A DNA stretch of 64,000 nt from Dugong dugon (Eukaryota > Chordata > Mammalia > Sirenia > Dugongidae). The notes beneath the pieces were generated by a model that was not told the DNA's origin, did no database searches, and was given only the letters and a program-made list of their open reading frames with translations. Location: positions 44,125,501 to 44,189,500 of the forward strand of contig CM057482.1 of NCBI GenBank assembly GCA_030035585.1. Direction: 5' to 3'. Shown here in pieces: positions 10,230 to 21,599 of the stretch (positions are counted from its first letter, which is position 1; every line of letters begins with the position of its first letter). The translations under genes were made by a program, and so were the position numbers.

Positions 10230-10372
10230 ACCACCCAGAGATGCCTTGGAAGAAAGCCCTGGCAATCTGCTTCCAAAAGGTCACAGCCATTGAAAACCCT
10301 ATGGACTGCAGTTCTACTCTGAAATATGTGGGATTGCCATGAGTTGGGAGAAAATCAACAGCAACCGGTGGT
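10230..10372 (+). mobile_element. AfroSINE body, long-body form, headless
   Basis: It begins CCACCCAGAGATGCCTTGG and runs through AAGAAAGCCCTGGCAATC and CCATTGAAAACCCTATGG to the tail ATCAACAGCAACCGG. The tRNA-like head is absent. Confidence 0.85.
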
Positions 10373-10411
10373 GGTGGTAGAATCTGAGAGAAGCAGAACG
10401 CCAGTCTGTTC

Positions 10412-10497
10412 TTCCACAGCGCCCCTGGGTGGATTCAAATCTCTAACCTTTCAGTTAGTGACTGAGCACAAACCATTTGCACCACCCAGGGACCTTG
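10412..10497 (-). mobile_element. AfroSINE head fragment, minus strand
   Basis: Only the 5' part survives, reversed: GGATTCAAATCTCTAACC, TTCAGTTAGTGACTGAGC, GCACCACCCAGGGACC. The body and tail are missing. Confidence 0.8.
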
Positions 10498-10694
10498 TCT
10501 AGTTGGTAGGCAGCATATATATCCCGCCTACCTACTGGACTATAAACTAGCAGAGTCTATATTAGATTTCTAAGTATAATTTAATTTTGAGTACATGGTA
10601 AGTATTTTTGTATCAAGGGGTCAGGAGGGAAAAGAGGAGAAATAAGGGGAAGAGGTGGCACAACATATTTAATAGGAAGTTCTGAGCTACGCCA

Positions 10695-10903
10695 GGAGCC
10701 CTGGTGGTGCTGTGGTTAAGCACTTGGCTGCTAACCAAAAGGTCGGCAGTTTGAACTCACCAGCCGCTCCAAGGAATAAAGATGTGGTAGTCTCCTTCTG
10801 TAAAAATTACAGGCTTGGAAACTCTATGGGGCAGTTCTACTCTAATAGGGTCACTGTGAGTAAGAATTGACTCAATGGCAGTGGCTTTGGTTTTTGGTTT
10901 AAA
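10695..10903 (+). mobile_element. AfroSINE, full-length plus strand
   Basis: Head GGAGCCCTGGTGGTGCTGTGG, then AACCAAAAGGTCGGCAG, AAAGATGTGGTAGTCTCC and tail GAATTGACTCAATGGCAG with GGTTTTTGG. It is the form that keeps the AAAGATGTGG segment. Confidence 0.95.
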
Positions 10904-11494
10904 CTAGGAGTTGGAAATCTAAGTACCAATTCTGCTTCTTCTACATAAAAGACAGTTGACCTCTAAAATTGTGAAAAAGCTACCTGTCTTACTTATATCA
11001 CAATATTGCCATGAAGATCAAATGATGTCAGTATGTAAATATATTTTATGTAGAGGAAAAAGAAGAGTTTGTATTAATAAACAGATATAAATAAATAAAT
11101 TTCACCACTCATCTGTGAGCTTATCGTACTATGGTGCCTTATGTGTTGCTGTGATGCTAGAAGCTATGCCACAGATATTTCAAATATCAGCAGGATTACC
11201 CATGGTGGACAGGTTTCAGTAGAGCTTCCAGACTAAGACAGACTAGAAAGAAGGACTTGACAGTCTACTTCTGAAAAAATTGTCTGATACAATGCCAGAA
11301 GATGAGCCCCTCAGGTTGGAAGGCACTCAAAATTCATGACTGGAGAAGAGCTGCTGCCTCAAAATAGAGTTGACCTCATTGACGTGGATGGAGTCAAGCT
11401 TTTGACACCTTTATTTGCTGATGCGGCATGACTCAAAATAAGAAGAAACAGCTGAAAACATCCATTAATAATCAAAATGTGGAATGTATGAAGT

Positions 11495-11683
11495 ATGAAT
11501 CTAGGAAAATTGGAAGTCATCAGAAATGAAATGGAACAAATAAAGATCAATATCCTAGGGATTAATGAGCTGAAATGGACTGGTATTGGCCATTTTGAAT
11601 CAGACGGTCACATGGTCCACTATGCCGAGAATGACAAATTGAAGAGGAATGGTGTCGTGTTCATTATCAAAAAGAACATTTAA
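11495..11683 (+). pseudogene. RTE endonuclease domain, N-terminal remnant
   Basis: A 62-codon open piece of an APE-type endonuclease, which in RTE elements nicks target DNA before reverse transcription. NILGINELKWTGIGHFES matches the start of the endonuclease fold, including the N...E pair (INELKW) expected near the active site. The frame stops after KKNI and the downstream endonuclease sequence is partly inverted, so no active domain can be made. The upstream segment (about 11300-11494) also matches RTE but out of frame. Confidence 0.75.
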
Positions 11684-11861
11684 AGATCTGTCCTGAAGTA
11701 CAACCCTGTCAGTGATAGGATAATATCCAGACGCCTACAAGCAAGACCAGTTAATACTATTATTCAAATTAACCCATCAAATTTGTATAATACAACTGAA
11801 CATCCGGACCTCTCCAGGTGGAATACACAGGAATCAAATCAACTACTTCTGTGGAAAAAGG

Positions 11862-12157
11862 TCCATGTGTATAGTCATCGTTGATGTTGTTGAAAGAAGG
11901 TATTTGCAATGAAGAAGTCACTAGGCTCGCACAATTCTGTCATGTGATTTCTGGCATCGTTTCTATCACCAAGGCCATATTTTCCAACTACCAGTCCTTC
12001 TTCATTGTTTCCAACTTTTGCATTCCAATTGACAAACATTATCAATGCATCTTGATTGCCTGTTTGATCAATTTCAGTCTGCAGAAGTTGGTAAAAATCT
12101 TAAATTTCTTCGTCTTTGGCCTTAGTGGTTGGTGTGTAAATTTGAATAATAGTCATA
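11862..12157 (-). pseudogene. Inverted RTE endonuclease segment
   Basis: Within the plus-strand RTE this piece reads in the opposite direction. Its minus strand encodes NMTIIQIYTPTTKAKDEEI (end near 12100-12155), an endonuclease-core peptide that should lie on the plus strand. The sense copy is missing that interval: the plus strand jumps from TACTATTATTCAAATTAA near 11775 to GGACCTCTCCAGGTGGA near 11808. The segment was therefore flipped and not duplicated. Confidence 0.75.
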
Positions 12158-12199
12158 TTATACAAAGACCTGGAGATAGAAAACCAAAAATGAAGAACG

Positions 12200-13240
12200 T
12201 GCTTGGCATTTCTCAAGCTGAAAGAACTGAAGAAAAAATTCAAGCCTCGAATTGTAATACTGAAGGATTCTACGGGGAAGATATTAAACGATGCAAGAGC
12301 ATCAAAAGATGGAAGGAATACACAGAGGCACTGTACCAAAAAAATGGTGGAATTTCAACCATTTCAGGAGGTAGCATATAATCAAGCACCAATGGTACTG
12401 AAGGAAGAAGTCTAAGCTGCACTGATGGCATTGGCATAAATAAATAAATAAATAAAGGCTCCAGGAATTGAGAGAATACCAATTGAGTTGTTTCAACAAA
12501 ACAGATGCAGTGCTGGAAGCACTCACTCATCTATGCCAAGAAATATGGAAGCGTGCTACCTGGCCAAATGACTGGAAGAGATCCATATTTTTACCCATAC
12601 CAAAGAAAAGAGACCTAAAGAATGCAGAAATTATCAAACAACATCATTAATATCATACGCAAGTAAAATTTTGCTGAAGATCATTCAAAAGCAGTTACAA
12701 CAGTACATCAGCAGGGAACTGTCAGAAATTCAAGCCAGATTCAGAAGAGGATGTGGAACCAGGGATATCATTGCTGATGTCAGATGGATCCTGGCTAAAA
12801 GCAGAGAATACCAGAAAGATGTTTACCTGTGTTTTATTAACTATGCAAAGGCATTAGACTCTGTGGATCTTAATAAATTATGGATAACACTGCAAAGACT
12901 GGGGGTTCCAGAAAACTTAATTGTGATCATGAGGAACCTGTGCTTACACCAAGAGGCAGTCGTTTGAACAGAACAAAGGGATACTGTGTGGTTTAAAGTC
13001 AGGACAGAGGTGCATCAGGGTTGTATCCTTTCATCCTACTTATTCAATCTGTATGCTGAGCAAATAATTAAAGAAGCTGGACTATATGAAGAAGAAAAGG
13101 TTATCAGGATTGGAGGAAGATTCATTAACAACCTGTGATATGCAGATGGCACAACCTTGCTTGCTGAAAGTGAAGAGGAATTGAAGCACTTACTGATGAA
13201 GATCAAAGACTACAAGTTTCAGTATGGATTACACCTCAAC
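12200..13240 (+). pseudogene. RTE reverse-transcriptase region, degraded
   Basis: The RT domain makes cDNA at the nicked target. Visible blocks: FLKLKELKKKFKPRIVILKD in the linker (from 12203), CQEIWKRATWPNDWKRSIF (12500s), RGCGTRDIIADVRWILAKSR and FINYAKALDSVDLNKLW at 12671-12967, then YAEQIIKEAGLYEEE near 13050. The catalytic YADD motif is altered: a TGA stop (13136-13138) is followed by Tyr-Ala-Asp-Gly (13139-13150), so the second Asp is lost. Several frameshifts separate the blocks. Confidence 0.8.
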
Positions 13241-13778
13241 ATAAACAAACAAACAAAAAATCCTTACAACTGGATTAATAAGCAACATCGTAAGTTGAGA
13301 AAATATTGAAATTGTCAAGGATTTCATTTTACTTGTATCCACAATCAAAGCCCATGAAAGCAGCAGTCAAGAGAAATCAAATGATATATTACATTGGGCA
13401 TATCTGCCACATAAGATCTCTTTAAAGTGTTAAAAAAAAAAAATGATGTCACTTTGAGGACTAAGATGCACCTGACCCAAGTTATGATATTTTCAATTGC
13501 CTCATACGCATGCAAAAGCTGGACAGTGACAAAGATAATCAAAGGAGAATTGATGGCTTTGAATTATGGCGTTGGTGAAAAATATTGAATATACCATGGA
13601 CTGCCAGAAGAATGAAGAAATTTGCCTTGGAAGAAGTACAGCCAGAATGCTGCTTAGAAGCAAGGATGGTGAGACTTTGTCTCACATTCTTTGGACATGT
13701 TATCAGGAGGGACCAGTCCCTGGAGAAGGACATCATGCTTGGTAAGAGAAAAGGTCATCAAAAAAGAGGAAGACCCTC

Positions 13779-14479
13779 CTCAGGGAACATCTAGTTCAAT
13801 TGGCATAACATAGTTTATAAAGAAAATGTTCTACATTCTACTTTGGTGAGTAGCGTATGGGGTCTTAAAAGCCTGTGAGCAGCCGTCTAAGATTCTCCAC
13901 TGGTCTTACCCTATCAGGAGCAAGGGAGAATGAAGAAAACTAAAGACACAAGGGAAAGATTAGTCCGAAGGACTAACAGACCACAACTACTACAACCTCC
14001 ACCAGACTGAGTCCAGTACAATTAGAGGATGCCCGGCTACCACCACTGACTGCTCTGACAGGGATCACAATAGAGGGTCCCAGACAGAACAGGAGAAAAA
14101 TGCAGAACAAAATTCTAACTAAAAAAAAAAGACCAGACTTACTGGCCTGACAGAGACTGGAGAAACCCCAAGAGTATGGCCCCCAGATAACCTGTTAGCC
14201 CAGTAATGAAGTCACTCCGGAGGTTCACCTTTTAGCCAAAGATAAGACAGACCCATAGGACAAAATGAGAATAAAGGGACACACCAGCCCATGGGGCAAA
14301 GACTGGAAGGCAGAAGGGGACAGAAAAGCTAGTAATAGGGAACCCAAGGTTGAGGACAGAGAGTACTGACACGTCGTGGTGTTGTTAACCCATGTCACAA
14401 AACAATATATGTACTAACTGTTTAATGAGAAGTTAGTTTTTTCTGTAAACCTTCATCTAAAGTTCAATTAAAAAAAAAA
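13779..14479 (+). mobile_element. L1 3' UTR (5'-truncated lineage L1) inserted in the RTE
   Basis: It begins CAGGGAACATCTAGTTCAAT and ends CCTTCATCTAAAGTTCAATT plus poly(A). Flanking RTE text is duplicated: GAGGAAGACCCTC (13766-13778) and GATGAAGACACTC (14480-14492), 13 bp with two differences. Homologous modules lie at 53.4, 58.2 and 60.1 kb. Confidence 0.85.
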
Positions 14480-15118
14480 GATGAAGACACTCAATGAGAT
14501 GGATTGACACAGTGGCTGCAACTACGGGCTCAAAGAAAGGACACGCAGGATTGTTTTTTCTTCTCTTTGTTGTTGAATAATAGGAGTTTTTAAAATATAT
14601 TCTAGGTATTAAACCCTTGTCTGATATATAATCCCTGAATATTTTCCTCCCATTCCATAGGTTGTCTCTTCACTTCCTTGATAAAGTTCTTTGATGCACA
14701 AAATTTTTAATTTTAAAGTCCCATTTATTTATTTTTTATTTTGTTGCTCATGCTTTTGATGCCATATATAAGACTCCACTGTCAAAAACCAAGTCCTAAA
14801 GATTTCCCCTGTGTTTTCTTCTAAGAGTTTTATCATTTTCATTCTTATATTTAAACCATCAATCCACTTGGAGTTGATATTTGTATATGGTGTTTGATAG
14901 GATTCCAATATAGTATTTTGCATGTGAAGGTTCAGTTTTCCTAGCACCATTTGTTGAAGAGACTATTCTTTCCCCATTGGATAGAATGGGCATGCTCGTC
15001 AAAGGTTGATTGACCATAGAAGTATGGGTTTATTTCTGGAATTTCCATTCTATTCCATTTGTCTATATATGTATACTTATGCCACTACCATACCATTTTG
15101 GTTACTGTAGCTTTATAG

Positions 15119-15169
15119 TAGGAGCCCTGGTGGTACAAAAGTCAGTGGTTCAAACCCACCAGCAGCTAC
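15119..15169 (+). mobile_element. AfroSINE head remnant inside L1
   Basis: About 50 bases, from AGGAGCCCTGGTGGTACAAA to AACCCACCAGCAGC, interrupt the L1 text (CTGTAGCTTTATAGTA, then TTTTAAAATTGGGAAG). Only the tRNA-like part remains. Confidence 0.8.
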
Positions 15170-15414
15170 ATTTTAAAATTGGGAAGTGTGTGTTCTCCTA
15201 TTATGTTCTTCTTTTTTCAAGATTAGTTTGGCTATTCAGGGTGATTTGCAATATCATATGAATTTGATGATCAGCTTTGTGTATCTGCAAAAAAGGCTGT
15301 TGGAGTTTTATAGGGATTGGGTTTACTTTGGATACTTACAGATTACTTTGGATAGAATTATTATCTTGACAATATTGTCTTTCAATCTGTTGACATGAAT
15401 GGCTTTCTGGTTAT

Positions 15415-16238
15415 TTAGGTCTTTTCAATTTCTTTCAGCAATATTTGATACTTTTCACTGTACAAGTCTTTCACCTCCTTGGCTAAATGTATTCCTAGGT
15501 ATTTTATTTTTTGAGATGATATTGTAAATGAAATTTTTTTCTTAATTTCCGTTTCAGATTGTTCATTGCTGATGTATAGAAACACAACTGATTTTTGTGT
15601 TTTGACCTTGTACCCTGCAACTTTGCTGAATTCATTTATTAGCTCTAGAAGCTTTCTTGTGGATTGTTTGGGATTTTCCATAAATAGGATCATCTCACCT
15701 ATGAAAAGCGGTAATTTTACTTCTTCCTTTTCAGTTTGAATGCCCTTTATTTCTTTTTCTTGCCTGATTGCTCTGGCTAGAACCACCAGTACACTGTTGA
15801 ACAACCATAGTGACAGTGGGCAACCTTGTCTCGTTCCCATGCTTAGGGAGAAAGTTTCAACCTTTCATCATTGATTTTAGCTATGGGTTTTTCATAAATG
15901 CCCTTCATCATATAGAGGAATTTCCCTTCTATTTCTAGCTTGTTGAGTGTTTTTATCACAAAAGAGTGTTGGATTTTGTCAAATGCCTTTTCTGAATCAA
16001 TTAATATCATGTGGTTCTTTCTCTTCGTTTTGTTAATATGGTATATGACATTGCTTGAGTTTCCACCTTTGCATTCCTGATATACATCCCACTTGGTTAT
16101 GTGTAGAATCAATTTTATATGTTGTTGGATTTGATTTTCTAGTGTTTTGTCGAGGGCTTTTGCATCCTTATTCATAAGAGATATTGGTCTATAATTCTCT
16201 TTTATTGCGTTGTCTTTATCTGACTTTGGTAGTAACAT
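15415..16238 (-). pseudogene. L1 ORF2 reverse-transcriptase remnant
   Basis: Two open pieces on the minus strand, 15843-16238 and 15415-15840. The first carries ENYRPISLMNKDAKALDK, then MILIDSEKAFDKIQHSFV, the RT palm block with the first catalytic Asp region. The second carries [19 protein letters not shown] and [15 protein letters not shown]. The catalytic FADD site reads [14 protein letters not shown], so the Asp pair is lost. In a live L1 this enzyme copies L1 RNA; this copy cannot. Confidence 0.85.
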
Positions 16239-17050
16239 AATGCTTGCCTCACAGAATGAGATAGGAAGTGTTCCCTCTTGAAGTTTTTGGAAAAATTCAA
16301 GAAGGATTGGTATTATGTCTTATTTAAATGGTTGGTAGAATGCACCAATGAAGCCATCTGGTCTGGAATTTTTTTCTATTTTTTTTTTTTAAAGTTTTTA
16401 GTTACTAATTCAATCTCTTCATTTGTTAGACATCTGCTGAGGTTTTCTTAAAATTTCTTTTTGAGTCAGTTTAGATAGTTTGTGTGTTTCTAGACATTTG
16501 TCAGTTTCACCTTGGTTACCTAATTTGTTGGTGTACAATGTTCATAGCATTCTCTTATACTCCTTTTTTATTTCTGTAGGGTTGGTATTAATGTCCCTAC
16601 TTTCATTTCTTATATTTTCCTTGTCTGTCTAGTTAAATGTTTGTCAGTTTTACCGACCTTTTTAAAGAATCAGTTTTAGTTTTGTTGATTCTCTCGATTG
16701 TTTCTCTAATTTTCTATTTTATTTATCTTTAGTTTTTATTTCCTTCTTTTTGCTAGCTTCGGGCTTTGTTTGGTCTTCTTTTCATTTCCTTCCTTCTGGT
16801 AGCTTTGGGTTTCATTTACTCTTCTTTTTCTACTTCCTCAAGGTGTAAAGTTAGGTTATCGATTTGAGATCTTTCCTCTTTTTAATGTAGATGTTTATAG
16901 CTATAAATTTCCTTCTGTGAACTGATTTTCCTACCTCACATCAGATTTGATATACTGTGCTTGTGTTTTCATTCATCTCTAAGTATTTTCTAATTTGCCG
17001 TATGATTTCTTCTCTGATCCATTGGTTGTTTTTATTTTTAGATTTTAGAT

Positions 17051-18460
17051 AACAGTTTATATTAGCAACTATATCAAACATTATTAAAGTAGAGCACAAT
17101 TTTACATAATTTTTGCATATCAACGATTTGTGCTCTGTTAGTTAATAAATATTCAGAATATACTAACCTATGCATCAAAGTTATTAAATACATTAAAGTT
17201 ATTAACTCATAATCCTTATTTTGTGTATATTTTATGCAAAATTCTAGTCCATGCAACTTTACTTCTAAACATCCTTTACAGAAACAAATTAATTTTGGTT
17301 TACTTGTATGGGAATAAAGTCACTGCTATTGAGAAGGGTTAAAAAAAAACGTGTTAGGAAGGGAAAGAGTAGATGATGCTGCATGGTAGAGCAAGAGAGT
17401 GTTTTTGGAATGCTCCTTTAAGATAGATTATAGAATGAATGAATCCTAGTCTTGAAGCTGTTCTCTCATGTAGATTACAAGGGATTGGCCTGACAGTTTT
17501 GCTAGAGACCAATAAGTCAAGTAAAGAATATTTGCCATCATGTGCTAGAGCCACAAATCCAGAATTTATACACATCCATATCCTTGCTCTCACAGCAATG
17601 AGTAAGGTAAGGTTCAGGTTTTGTGGAGCCTGAAACTCATACATTTTGGGAAATGTTCCAAAGAGGAAAAATGAGTTGCAAATACAATATTAGTTATGAA
17701 AGGAAATATTCATTTAAAATAAAAGGCGTCACAAATTATGTGAGACTTGTAAACATGAGTTCCTTTTTTTGAGGTAGCTTTAGATGATTTGCTAGAAATG
17801 CTTACATACAAATGGTTCCCCACTGCAACTTGTCTTCCTCTCCTTACCTAGATATTCCTCAACTCACAGTAACCCCAGAGCTCACAGGGACCCATGCAAA
17901 TGAAGGGCCCTTATAGTTAAGCTTCAATGGCTTTGCAGGAAATCTGCTCTGGCACCAAGAGTTTATAATGAGTTTTTGACTGGTTGCCACAGTTGGTGCG
18001 TCCCATGTTATTGACTCAGGCACTCTTCCCTGAAAAATACAGCATCTGCTCTTTTGAAATTCCAGTGATGAAAAGAATATTACAGTGGAGTAGGCTGTGG
18101 GCTGGCCAATTCTTCCCTCTATGCATGTCCTCTTCACTTTGCCTCTCTCACAATTCTTGTGGAAAAATTTTTCCAACCCTCACATTACCTGGATGTATGG
18201 CTGTAGTAACTGCATATTAGGGAAGGTTTATTCACAGTGAGCTCACAATTTGGTCCCCATGGTGCCTGATCAGTGTGCATAAACAATAAACACATGACAA
18301 TTGCCACAAAATTATAAGCAGTGACAAAATTGCTGAGATGAGGACTTTATTATCCAATCCAACTGCATCATATACACAAGACGCTTACACAGTGTTGGCA
18401 ATTGGAAGTTGTTATTATTTACAGAAGGTAAACACTGAACAACGAGAACATATTGTTAAT
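17051..18460. other. Single-copy non-coding sequence
   Basis: No repeat family or gene recognised. Several short open frames on both strands around 17354-18220 overlap each other and show no domain. AT-rich, with a slightly GC-richer part at 17830-18200. Confidence 0.4.
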
Positions 18461-18476
18461 AGACTTATAGAAAGCA

Positions 18477-18648
18477 AGGAGCCCTGGTGGCATAGTGGTT
18501 AAGAGCTCAGCTGCTAACCAAAAGGTCGGCAGTTTGAATTCACCAGTTGCTCCTTGGAAACCTTATGGAGCAGTTCTACTCTGTCCTTATAGGGTCGCTA
18601 TGTGTTGGAATCAACTCTATGGCAACAGGCTTGGGTTTAGTCTTTTTA
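18477..18648 (+). mobile_element. AfroSINE with exact 10-bp target-site duplication
   Basis: Short-body full-length copy: GGAGCCCTGGTGGCATAGTG to CTATGGCAACAGGC. The duplication ATAGAAAGCA at 18467-18476 and 18649-18658 is identical. Confidence 0.95.
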
Positions 18649-18865
18649 ATAGAAAGCACTTTACTATTTGTGCCAATATGTTTAATAAAAAATTATCAAG
18701 GTATACTTTACATTTTAATACAAAACAGATATTAAGTATATAGTCTGACACTTTTCAGAAGATGTATACACTCTTTACCCCCACTACCTCTTTCAAGACA
18801 TAGAACATTTCCACCACTCTGTAAAGTTCCCTCATGTCCCTTTCATGTTAATTCCGATGCTCCCC

Positions 18866-19495
18866 GTCTTAGCGATCTAGCGCTGCTATAACAGATATAC
18901 CACAAGTGGATGGCTTTAACAAAGAGAAATTTATTCTCTCACAGTCTAGTAGACTAGAAGTCCAAATTTAGGGCACCACCTCCAGGGGAAATCTTTCTCT
19001 TTCTGTTAGCTCTGTGGGACAATCTTATTATCAATCTTCCCTTGGTCTAGGAGCTTCTCCACACAGGGACCCAGGTCCAAAAGATACACTGTTCTCCTGG
19101 CTTTTGTTTCTTGGTGGTATGAGATCCCCATGTCTCTCTGCTTGCTTATCTCTTTTATATCTCAAAAGAAATTGACTTAAGACACAACTTAATCTTGTAG
19201 ATTGAGTCCTATCTCATTAAAATAATTGCCGCTAATCCTGCACAGAGTAGAAATGCCCCATAGGGTTTCCAGGGAGCACCTGGTGGATTCAAACTGTCGA
19301 CCTTTTGGTTAGCAGAGTACCTCTTAACCACTACACCACCGGGGTTTCCATAATCATCAACAGAAGCAGAATTTACAACACATAGGAAAATCATATCAGA
19401 TGACAAAATGGTGGACAATCACACAATACCGGTAACCATGGTCTAGCCAAATTGATACACATTTTTTTGGAGGGGAAACAATTCAATCCATTCCA
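18866..19495 (-). mobile_element. MaLR-like solo LTR inserted in L1
   Basis: Plus-strand text GTCTTAGCGATCTAGCGCTG to ACAATTCAATCCATTCCA is the reverse complement of an MLT1-like LTR. Flanking TCCCC (18861-18865 and 19496-19500) fits a 5-bp target duplication, with the first base of the LTR altered. An AfroSINE fragment lies inside. Confidence 0.85.
19237..19352 (-). mobile_element. AfroSINE fragment inside the LTR, minus strand
   Basis: Reads CACAGAGTAGAAATGCCCC, GGTGGATTCAAACTGTCGAC and CACTACACCACCGGGGTTTCC. The 3' tail is missing, so only the head and middle remain. Confidence 0.85.
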
Positions 19496-20212
19496 TCCCC
19501 AGAAACAATCATTTTTCTGATTTCTATCACCATCAATTAGTTTTAAATGTTCTTGAAATTTATGTAATATAATCATTGAATACTCTTCTGTGTCTTCTTT
19601 TACTCAACATGTTTTTGTGGTTCATACATGTAGCTGAATAAAACAAGAGTTAGTTCTGTTTTATTGTTGAATTTTAATCTATTGTATGAATATACTATAT
19701 GGATATACAATTGTTTATCCATTCATTTGTTGAAGGGTACTTGGGTTATTTCTGAGTTTTGATGATTATGAACAAAGCAAATATGAACATCTAAACATCC
19801 TTATACAAAGTTTTTTTGTGGGCATATATTTTCATTTTGGGGGAAGGTAAAGACTTAGAAGTATAATTGCTGCTCATGAGATAAGTATGTAATTAAATCT
19901 GGTAGAAATTACCAGTTTTCAAAGGGATTGTACCATTTTACACTCCCCCTCAACAATACATAAGTGTCTACCTTGTCTACATGCTTACCAACATTTAGTG
20001 TTGTTAGTCTTTTTAAGACATTCTGTCTATAAAAGTCCTTTGTCAATTTTTAAAACTTGAGTTGCTTGTAGGAGTTCTTTATATATTCTGGATATGAGTT
20101 CTTCATCAGACACAAGAATTTCAAGTAATTTCTTCAAGTCTACAGCCTGTCTGCTCATTTTCTTAATGGTGTCTTTTGATAGTTGGAAGTTTTTAACATT
20201 CATGAAGTCCAA

Positions 20213-20650
20213 TGATAGCAATGACAGCAGACACTGTTGGTCTCCAGCCCATGTCCCTTTTCTTGGCAGGTAAAACCATTCCCCAGCTAATGTGAATGTT
20301 GGATGCTATAGTCTTCTTAGAAGAATTACCCTCAGCCAATGGGAGCTATCTCACCTAAAATTAAATGGAGCAGCTTAAATGAATGACTAGTTGGTATGAG
20401 GGAACAAAAGTCTGGTTCCCTGAACTCAGTGAAGGACAACTCTGAATTGCCATTTGTGTCCCACAGCATTATGTGGGATCAGGCAGAGGTTAGATTCAAG
20501 CTGATCTCACTTATTTGCTTAACTTTTTCCTCTTCCCTATCCTGATTCCCTTACTTCCTTGAAGATGTCTCTTGTGAGCACTCATGGAATAAATGACTTC
20601 AATAAGAATCCTCATCTCAGGCTTTGCTTCTAGAGAACTCAGTATAAGAT
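20213..20650 (+). mobile_element. Probable solo LTR (ERVL-type) inside L1
   Basis: A block foreign to the surrounding L1. Its end (CATCTCAGGCTTTGCTTCTAG, then AGAACTCAGTATAAGATA) resembles ERVL-type LTR ends such as CTAGAGAACCCAGCCTAAGACA elsewhere in this window. AATAAATGACTTC near 20590 could be its poly(A) signal. The start is uncertain. Confidence 0.45.
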
Positions 20651-21127
20651 ATTGATTTATCAATTTTTTTTCTTATTCTTAGTTCTTATTGGACCCTAAA
20701 AAATCTCTGCTTACCCCAAGTTGTGAAGATATTCTTTTATGGTTGTTTTTAGGGGCTTTGTAGCTTTAGAATGTACATTTATAACTCTGATGTATTTCAA
20801 ATTAATTTTGTGCATGGTGTCAGGTAGGGGTCAAGTTTCCATTTGTTACAGCACCTTTTCCTTTAGCACTGTTATGAGTAAAAATTAATTGACCATATAC
20901 TTGTGCAATAGTTATCTTTATTTTTGCTTGAACTAGTTTCACATGGGTTTCTATTTCTTGGAACTAAGTAGTTCTGGCTAATTTAGGGTCTCCCTTTTAT
21001 TTGACTTTCCTTCTTGATTGCCAGATTTACCAAAAAGTTATAGTACACAAGCTACATTTGAATTTGAGATGAACAACGAATAAATTTTTAGTATAAATAT
21101 ATCCCATGGAATAGTTGGGATATAACC

Positions 21128-21266
21128 ACAAAAAAACAAAAACAAAAACAAAACCATTGCCTTTGTGTTAATTCTGACTCATAGTGACCCTATAGGACAG
21201 AGTAGAACTGCCCCATAGGATCCAAGGAGTGGCTTGTAGTTTCGAACTGCCGACCTATTGGTTGAA
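21128..21266 (-). mobile_element. AfroSINE, minus strand, 5' end missing
   Basis: A-rich tail (AAAAACAAAAACAAAACC), then GACAGAGTAGAACTGCCCC and GCCGACCTATTGGTTG. The tRNA-like start is lost. Flanks share GAATAGTTG (about 21111 and 21264), a likely target duplication. Confidence 0.85.
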
Positions 21267-21599
21267 TAGTTGCATATATTTGAAATATGTGATAATCTAT
21301 ATATGATCTCTCAGAAAAATTTTGCCAAAATCTCCCACCTAGGCTAACAGTGGGAATTATGCAATCTCTGAACAAGTACTAAAAATATATATTTTAACCA
21401 TGGAAACAACCTTAAAAGGTATAAACAGCTTGGCAATAGAAGCCTAATGTGGAGAACTGTTTGGTCATGAAGATTCTAGAAGAGATGAGGGACTCACATT
21501 GAAGACCTAGAGAACTCAAGAGAATTGTCTTACCCTACTCATGATGCTGTTAAGAGAATGGCTTCCTATACAGCCATCTAGATCAAAGTTCCCAAGTAT

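Larger units (their letters stand above)
11103..14550 (+). mobile_element. RTE (BovB-like) LINE, near full-length but rearranged (copy A)
   Basis: The 5' region starts CACCACTCATCTGTGAG. Endonuclease, linker, RT and 3' regions follow in order, and the 3' end resumes at 14480 after an inserted L1 3' UTR (13779-14479). An internal piece (about 11862-12157) is inverted, and roughly 450 bp of consensus after it seem to be missing. Frameshifts and stops are frequent. This is the longest RTE in the window and the likely relative of the enzyme source for the SINEs. It is dead as a coding element. Confidence 0.85.
14553..17050 (-). mobile_element. L1 LINE, minus strand, truncated at both ends
   Basis: A reversed L1 ORF2 running from the C-terminal region (right of 14553) through RT (15415-16238) towards the endonuclease-RT spacer near 17050. 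The 3' UTR is missing where it abuts the RTE remnant and the 5' half is absent. A small AfroSINE scrap sits at 15119-15169. Frameshifts and stops throughout. Confidence 0.85.
18690..21125 (-). mobile_element. Old L1, minus strand, with nested LTRs
   Basis: The L1 3' UTR begins near 18690 (TCAAGGTATACTTTACATTT) and is split by an LTR at 18866-19495. ORF2 C-terminal text follows, for example GAGTTCTTTATATATTCTGG near 20070 and TTCATGAAGTCCAATG near 20200. After a second inserted block (20213-20650) it continues with CCAAGTTGTGAAGATATTC to about 21000. More diverged than the L1s at 14 and 31 kb. Confidence 0.75.

Noticed and set aside
11881-12381. A 166-codon open frame in the RTE
   Set aside because: Its first two thirds translate the inverted endonuclease piece on the wrong strand; only short C-terminal stretches match RTE.
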